From assembly GCA_029379385.1 (NCBI GenBank), contig CM055611.1, forward strand, positions 9,114,001 through 9,178,000: a DNA stretch of 64,000 bases. The letters run 5' to 3'. A program made the translations under genes and the position numbers. Shown piece after piece: positions 57,370 to 64,000 of the stretch (the first letter of the stretch is position 1; each line of letters starts with the position of its first letter). Below the pieces are notes generated by a model. It did no database searches. It saw only the letters and a list, made by a program, of their open reading frames with translations, and was not told where the DNA came from. The stretch comes from Quillaja saponaria (lineage: Eukaryota; Streptophyta; Magnoliopsida; Fabales; Quillajaceae).

Positions 57370-60143
57370 GATAAGTTTATGAAATAGTCAAATAGCCTTC
57401 TTTACATGTCATTTTTATTCATATTATTTGCTATGTTCTTGAGTTTTATTTGAAGTTTGCTTAAGTTGTTAGTTAAATCCTAGTTGAGTCCTTATTGTAT
57501 TAGGATATGAATCCTAATTCATTTTGATTAGGATTTAGGTTTTTAATGTGAGTTCTAACTTATATTAACTTGGTTTATGTGTTTTAAAGGTTTCATGCTT
57601 AAAGGATTCCTATTGGAAGTCAAATTCGAGCTCAAAACACTCAAAAAAAAAAAAAAAAATGTGTGCTACCAGAACAGCCAGCTCCTAGATGGCAGAAAGT
57701 TGGTGCCATGGCACCAAGTACAGTGCCTAGGCCCCAGAAAGCTGTAGGTGCCCAACGTGATCCTACACTCTGATTTTCAGTAAGGCGCCAGAACTTAGTG
57801 CTAGGGCATTGAATATATTCTTAGTATGAATTGACTTCTTTTTTAGGGTTTTGAAGCCTATTTAAAGAGGATTATGTGGGGACTAAAATACACAAGTTAA
57901 TTTAGCTAAAAAAGTTTAAAGATTAAGAGGCAAACAAGAGTGCAAGGAGCAAGGATAGTTAAAGCTTGAACATTAACAACCTTTATAGTTTTCTTTATTC
58001 GACTTCTTTTTTACTTTCTTGTATTTGCTTGATGTTTTCTTTTTTTATATCCATGTTTACATTAAGTAGCATAGAGTAATTATTTCTCTCGAATTACAAT
58101 AGAACTCAACATGTAGTTTGATTTTATGTTATAATTTGATTACTTAGAGTTTAGTACATAAGTTATTTATCTTATTCTATGTTTTATGCTTCTAATTGAT
58201 TAGCTACCAATTAGATTGATTTGGTAATTTAGAGGAACTTGACAAAGGAAATCTAGGTTTAACCTTAAGTAAGATAGCATTTGTTTGAATTTGATTTGTA
58301 TGTATAATAGAAATATATCTCCATACCTTGTGTAGCCATTATTAGGTTTATTCTTAATGAGTCCTAGTTTAATTCAATTCTCATAGAAATATAGTGAATT
58401 GGTTAAGTTAGATATTATTATAAACAATTTGAAAGATACTTATAATTGAATAAGAACCATAGGTTAGCAATTCGATATCATAACTAAGCATTATAATATA
58501 ATAATAATTCAAGAGAGTGTTAAGGGAAGTTATAATTCTAGGTTTTTCTTTCATTACATTCTTAGATTTGCTTACTTTAGTTAGTTTAGTTTAGTTTAGT
58601 TATAAATCTCTTAAAGTTCATTCATTTGGATAAAGTTAGAATTGGTCAATTTTAGTACTTAGCAATTGTTAGATCTAATTCTTTGTGGGTTCGACACTTT
58701 ACTTTACATTTTATTACTTGTTAACGATGCGTGCATTTGTGTGATAAATTTGACAACAAATTTTTCAAAACTTGACACGGATTTTACCTACGCAAGCGCA
58801 CTTATTATCCTTAAGTATATAGAGTAAGTAGAGTATCATTCTCATGAGGAATTGTCACTAATATACTGAGTATTAAAATTTACACAATCCTAATTTTATT
58901 CAAACAAACAAATTATGGTAGAAAATTCTAATTTAAACTAAAACTAACTAATGACAAATTAAAAAAGCCTAGAATTACAATTTTCCTCAGCACTTCACTT
59001 GACTTATTATTATCTTATCATGCTTAGTTATGGTATAGAATTATTAACCTAGGGTTATAATTCAATTATATGCATATTCTATGTCTTATAACTATATATC
59101 TCACTTAACCAATTCACTATATTTCTATAAGAATTAAGTTAAGCACAACTCATTAAGATAATACCTAAATTGGCTACACAAGGCATATAAGTATATTTCT
59201 ATCCTATATACAAATTAAATTCAAACAATCATGTGAATGAATTCAAACAAGTGTTATATCATTCAAGCCTAACGCTTAATTCACTTTTCCAAGCTAAATT
59301 AAGGATTCCTAATCAATCTAATTGGTAGCTAATCAACTGGAAGCATTAAGTAAAGAATGAAATAAGTAAATCATATATCAAACCCTAAGTAATCAATAAA
59401 TAATAAAAATCATCAAGCTACATGTTTAGTTTAATTGTAATCCTAGAGAATAAATTAATTCATACTATCTAGTATATACATAAACTCAAATAATATAGAC
59501 ATAAAAGAATACAAGAAAAGTAAAGAAGGAGTAGAATAATAGAAAAATTATAGGTTGTAAGTCTTCAATCTTCAACATCCAAGTTCCTCTTGCCTTCTTG
59601 CATTCTTGATGGCCTCTTTTTCTCTAGAAAATCTAAGCTTAATTATGTCTCCAATTTTATATATTGAATCCCCAAGGTAGTCTCTCTTTTATAGGCTTTA
59701 AAACCCTCAATTTGACTTCAATTTGGACTAGGAATCTAGTATGCGTAGCGACCTCGAAAATCGACGAGTTTTGGACCTTGGCAGTGGGCTTGGCACCATG
59801 GCCTTATCTTTCTGGCACCTCAACACGAACCTTTTGGCGCCTCAGCATAGATGCTTTTGGTAGCAACATACTGTTTTACAATTTTTGTGATTTTGAGCTT
59901 GAATTTACCTCTAAATTGACTTCCAATAAGACTCTTTTTTGTATTATACCTTTAAGACACACCAAATAAGTTAGAATAAACTAAAACTCATATAAAACAC
60001 CTAATCAAAGCCTAAATTAACTATTCTTTATCATCCTAATGCTATAAGGACTTTAAATAGGCAAAAACTAATTAAAACTCTAAAACATAACTAAAATAAT
60101 AAGGGTAAGAAGATGTAAAATAACTATATTTCCAAGAGTTATC
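57370..60143. mobile_element. 2.8-kb long-inverted-repeat (foldback) element in gypsy RT
   Basis: Two arms of about 1.3 kb face each other around a centre near 58770. Example pair: GATTAGCTACCAATTAGATT near 58199 and its complement AATCTAATTGGTAGCTAATC near 59315. The ends start GATAAGT (57370) and, in reverse, GATAACT (60143). GTTACCT (57363-57369) and ATTACCT (60144-60150) flank it, a 7-9-bp duplication with one mismatch. No transposase is seen. Long arms and this duplication size suggest a non-autonomous Mutator-like or foldback element. The open frame 59664-59969 lies in one arm and has no family signature. Confidence 0.75.
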
Positions 60144-60525
60144 ATTACCTGACCTCAGATCCATCTTGGTAAATATGGTAGCTCTAAGTAGTTCATCTAA
60201 CAGTTCATCCACCAGAAGACTAAGGAACCTATCCTTAATAGTAAGCTGGTTAAGCTATCTATGATCAACACATCATCTCCATGCTCCATCTTTCTTTTTC
60301 ACCATCACAATTGGAGATGAAAAGGGGCTGTTACTGTTTCTAATCACTCTAGACATAAGCATGTCATTAATTTGTTTTTCTATTTCATCTTTTTGGGTTG
60401 CAGGACATGGACTAACCCTAATTGCTTGAGTTTCATCCTTCAAGTAAATCATGTGGTCATGACTCCTAGCAAGTAGTAAGGATTTAGGTTCTTCAAATAT
60501 ATCCACATACTCCTCTAGCATACTG
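60144..60525 (-). pseudogene. Gypsy 2 reverse transcriptase N-terminus
   Basis: 60521-60273 encodes MLEEYVDIFEEPKSLLLARS, DHMIYLKDETQAIRVSPCP and NSPFSSPIVMVKKKDGAWR, the RT fingers region; a degraded R-DYR.LN-type stretch (60270-60150) leads to the element junction. It belongs to the Pol part at 57369 and below. Confidence 0.86.
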
Positions 60526-60533
60526 TTGAGTTG

Positions 60534-61094
60534 CTATAGTTCTGTCTGGTTCAATATCTGTGCCTTAGCAACAAAGCAGTGGCCTAACATAGCTACCTCT
60601 TGCTCCCAGACTTGTGTCATGTGCACTTGGGCTAGTGTTGCTTGAGACCTAATGGTTAGTAGTTTAACCAGTTGCTTGTCTCCTACGAATTTTGCAGGTT
60701 CCTCTTGTAATGCCTGCAGCATGACAGTTCTCCCTTCCTTTTCAAAGGTTAGTTGCAACTAATCATAGTTCCATAGTATTTGCTTCTTGGAAGCAAACCA
60801 CTACATACCTAACATTACATCACAGCCTCCTATTAGCATGGCAATGAAGTCATCAATAAACTTCTCACCCTGCACCTGCCATTCCACCCTTATACATTTA
60901 GCAATTGCCTTCACCTTATATCCATTAGCTATGGATACCCGCATACTAGCTATTGGTTGTAGTATGCACCTTAACTTCTTGGCAGTGGCTGTATTAATGA
61001 AGCTGTGGGTGCTACCTGTGTCTATTAACATGATAACAACCTGCTTCTTTAATGAACCCTTACAACTTAAGAGTTTTAAACTCCTCAGTCCCAA
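60534..61094 (-). pseudogene. Gypsy 2 aspartic protease region
   Basis: 61094-60801 encodes VVIMLIDTGSTHSFINTATA with the DTGS active site of retropepsins, then LQPIASMRVSIANGYKVKA and a GGCDVMLGM end (usual GCD.VLG). The following linker frame, 60758-60534 (MQLTFEKEGRTVMLQALQEE), continues toward RT. A stop separates the two near 60760. Confidence 0.87.
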
Positions 61095-61129
61095 AGACAG
61101 CTTAGTAGAGAAATGAGGGGTTCCTCAAT

Positions 61130-62007
61130 TAACACTTCCTTCCCAGGTCTTTGACTAACCTTGGTGATATCCTCCACTTTACTGATTAGGTTGAGCTCAC
61201 TAGGACCTATCTAGTCCTCTTCTTCACTGTCAAAATCTACCAATATCTAATACAGTTGGCTTTTCTTACACTTATGACTTGGTGTTAATTTTTCATTACA
61301 CCTGTAACATAATCCTTTTACTCCTCTTCTTCTCCCATTCCTTCTGGCTTAGGCTTTTGATAGGTTTAAGTATAGCTTGAGGTTTGTAGTTGGCTGGCAA
61401 CATTAGGTTGGTTATTTCTAGGTGCATAAGTTTGTGTGTTTCGTTTGTAGGCTGTGAATTGTTTAGGTGTAGGCAGTAGAGGTGGGAGTTTAGGTGTTGG
61501 TAGTAATGGTGGATTTCTAGCAAGGTTTAGGTATTTAAACTGTAAGGATTGGTATGCACTTTCTGGCAATTTGGCTATATTCATGGTCTTGATTAATGTT
61601 TTGGGTTCAAAGCACCTCAGCGGCACTTTCTAATTCCTTGTTCAATCCACTCAAAAACATACGTATAGCTTGACTCTCCATGAGTGTTACCTAGTTTAAC
61701 AACCCTTCAAACTGCTCTTGGTACTTCCCCTATTGATCCTGTCGGCTTAAGCATAGCTAAATTAGCCAAAGGATCCCCCTCTTCACTTTGTCCAAATCTC
61801 ATACTCATATCCGCTATATATCTCCACTAATATGCTAACATGCCAGTCATGGAAGCTATATAGGCCTTGTGCCATTGAAGGGCTTTACCTTCCAGATTTA
61901 CAACAGCTAGTCTTACTTTCACATTCTCAAGTGTGTTATCCACCTCAAAGAGTTTGTTCAATTCTATAATCCAATCAGAAAAATTGGTACCATTGAACTT
62001 AGGCAGA
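61130..62007 (-). pseudogene. Gypsy 2 Gag, C-terminal two-thirds, broken
   Basis: From 62007 downward: PLPKFNGTNFSDWIIELNKL, FEVDNTLENVKVRLAVVNLE and ALQWHKAYIA, the Retrotrans_gag core. Pro/Leu/Thr-rich linkers follow (61626-61296), then a zinc-knuckle-like CYRCNEKLTPSHKC near 61310-61270. Stops and frameshifts are present, for example near 61690. The N-terminus is displaced to 63766-63993 by an RTE LINE. Confidence 0.82.
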
Positions 62008-63765
62008 GGATTTTACCAAAAGTTAAAGACAAAGGATGGAGAGAAGGATATTTATATGATTGCCAAAAAAAGGGAATGACGAACTAAAGACTTAAATCGT
62101 ATTAAGTGCAGTAAGGATGAGGCTGATAAGGTTTTAGTTAAGGAAGACGAGATTAATGAGAGATGGCGAACTTACTTCGATACTTTATTTAATGGAGATT
62201 CAATAGGTGATATTGGGGAACCAGATGATGCCTTCAATGATACGAACCACAAACTTGTTTGTCAAATTATAGCACATGAGGTTAAAGAAGCTATTCATAA
62301 GATGAAGAATGGTAAGGCAATGGGTCCATATGATATACTAATAGAAGTTTGGAGATGCTTAGGAGATATTGCCGTAACTTGGCTTACAAATTTTTTTAAC
62401 AAGATTCTAATAACCAAGAAAATGCCTAAAAATAGAGAAAGAGTGTATTGATCCCTGTTTATAAGAATAAAGGAGACATTCAAAATTATAAAAATTATCG
62501 AGGAATAATACTTATAAGTCATACAATGAAACTGTGGGAGAGAGTGATTAAGCTTAAGCTTAGGAATAAGACTCTAGTTTTTGAGAATCAATTTGACTTT
62601 ATGCCAGGAAGATCTACAATGAAGACTATTTTCTTACTTAGGAGATTAATGGAGAAATATTATGAAAAAGAAAAATGATCATCATATAGCCTTTATTAAT
62701 TTAGAAAAAGCATATGATAGGGTGTTAAGACAAGTCTTGTGGTGGATTCTCGAAAAGAAAAAGGTCCAAAGTAAATATGTAGAAGTTATTAAAGATATGT
62801 ATAAGGGAGTAATGACTAGGGTGTGGACCGTAAATGGTATGACTAGAGAGTTCCCGATTACGATAAGTGTTCACCAAGGTTCATCCTTAAGTCCATACCT
62901 ATTTACTTTAGTCATTGATGAACTTACCTATAACATTCAAGATAGGGCTCCGTGGTGCATGCTGTTTGCTGATGACATCATGTTTGGTAGACAAAACTAG
63001 AGAAGGTTTGAATTCCAAACAAGAAGTATAGAGGAACGCTTTAGAATCTAAAGGCATTAGGTTGAGTCGAACAAAAATCGAGTATATGGAGTGCATTTTA
63101 AGTGAAACTAAAGGAGGCATGAACGAAATAACTTTAGACAGTTAGGCAATCCCTACAAATGATGTGTTTAAGCATTTAAGTTCATTTACACAAAAATATG
63201 GTGCAATTGAGAATGATGTAAACCATAAGATCAAGGTAAGGTGGGTGAAGTGGTGCAGTGCTGCAGGAGTTGTATGTGATCCTAAAATCCTGAATAGATT
63301 GAAAGAAAAATTTTATAAGACGGCAATGAGGCTAGCTATGCTGTATAGTACTGAATGTTGGGCAATTAAGAAGCAAGACTCGTATAAGATAAGAGTAGCC
63401 AAAATGAGAATGTTGAGATGGATGACCAGACATACAAAAAAAGATAGAATAAGGAATAAAGAGATCCGTAAGAAGGTGGAAGAAGCACTTATCGAGGAGA
63501 AAATGAGAGAAAATAGCCTACGTTAGTTTGGACATATCCAATGTCGACCAATGGACACGGAGAAAGATGACTTGATACAAGTGTCAGGTATTAGACGTAG
63601 TAAAGGAAGACTAAAACTTACAAAGGGGCAGTCATCAATAAAGATATAACTAATGTAGGCATTACTGAAAAAGATGCATTTGATTGATGTGAATAGAGGA
63701 AAAAGATTTATATAACCGATCCCAACTAGTTTGGAATTTAAGGCTAAGTTGAGTTGAGTTAAGTT
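62008..63765 (+). mobile_element. 5'-truncated RTE-clade LINE, copy 2
   Basis: Starts abruptly in the linker before RT (matches copy 1 near 24780) and runs through RT and C-terminus to the same 3' tail, ending AAGTTGAGTTGAGTTAAGTT near 63765. RT pieces: MKNGKAMGPYDILIEVWRC (62302-62358), IPVYKNKGDIQNYKNYRG, FINLEKAYDRVLRQVLWW (62691-62744), [20 protein letters not shown] (62860-62919), LFADDIM (about 62962). C-terminus: IRVAKMRMLRWMTRHTKKDR. It is broken by stops and frameshifts but the FADD motif is intact. It inserted into gypsy 2 gag in opposite orientation. Confidence 0.88.
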
Positions 63766-63993
63766 AATGTGCTAAGTGGGGTTTATGATTCATACCTTCT
63801 TGTGCACCTCCTGAGTTGGATCCAGCACTAGTTTGTCCTTAACTGTGAGATATTAGTTCCCAGAGCTCCTAGAAGCTAGCAGATACTTGAACTTCAATTT
63901 CCTACCATCAACTCCTAAGATCATTGCTTGCAAATGTTGCAATTCTTTATCCTAAGTTGGCTTTAGGTAAGACTAGAAGCTCTAGTTAGACAT
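63766..63993 (-). pseudogene. Gypsy 2 Gag N-terminus
   Basis: The candidate start ATG is at 63993-63991, soon followed by stops, then KELQHLQAMILGVDGRKLKF and KYLLASRSSG in the same sense, and a run toward the LINE junction. It lines up as the missing N-terminal part of the Gag that resumes at 62007. The primer site and 5' LTR should lie just past the window end. Confidence 0.6.
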
Positions 63994-64000
63994 GGTAACC

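Noticed and set aside
1..64000. CRISPR arrays, bacterial operons, tRNA or rRNA genes
   Set aside because: The direct repeats present are coding-type arrays, LTRs or microsatellites. The only tRNA-like matches are primer-binding sites. The content is plant nuclear throughout.

Overview
This is a repeat-dominated stretch of a eudicot plant nuclear genome. A TIR-type NLR gene (TNLs are abundant in eudicots and absent from grasses), spliceosomal introns, CACTA, Ty1/copia, Ty3/gypsy, RTE and L1-type LINEs, a Helitron fragment and an endogenous caulimovirid all point there. I cannot name the species. Almost every coding sequence is broken by stops or frameshifts.

Layout. 1-9666: two nested CACTA (En/Spm) transposons, the inner one ending at 5074 and the outer at 9666; the outer also carries a 560-bp hAT-like element with an 8-bp target duplication. 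The outer CACTA sits in the gag of a truncated copia element whose LTR runs to about 11543. 11780-12318 is a Helitron helicase relic.

13279-49935: on the minus strand, the remains of one very long TNL resistance-gene locus. In gene order it has a TIR exon (49935-49448), NB-ARC (46901-45815), LRR exons (45678-44539), a C-JID/post-LRR exon (about 43660-43188), a short exon ending at 42919, then an exon-like tandem array encoding Lys/Glu/Val-rich repeats, and a candidate terminal exon (13517-13279). The array is split into three blocks (42423-41179, 33701-32722, 14648-13602) by two large insertions. One is an endogenous pararetrovirus (33702-41178). The other is a Ty3/gypsy chromovirus complex (14649-32721) flanked on its outer sides by the same 5-bp duplication, GACTT. 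Inside the gypsy element are an L1-type ORF1-only element and, within that, a near-full-length RTE LINE with its own target duplication. The gypsy 3' LTR has been rearranged and now contains a second copy of the neighbouring K/E array plus LTR start.

50000-54574 is AT-rich intergenic sequence with unclassified repeat-like material. 54575-64000 is a second, Reina-like gypsy chromovirus on the minus strand, interrupted by a 2.8-kb long-inverted-repeat element and by a 5'-truncated RTE LINE; its 5' LTR lies beyond the window.

The most unusual item is the TNL followed by about 3.3 kb of K/E/V-rich repeat coding, and its history of array expansion, invasion and template switching. No gene in the window looks fully intact. 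I see no tRNA, rRNA or CRISPR.
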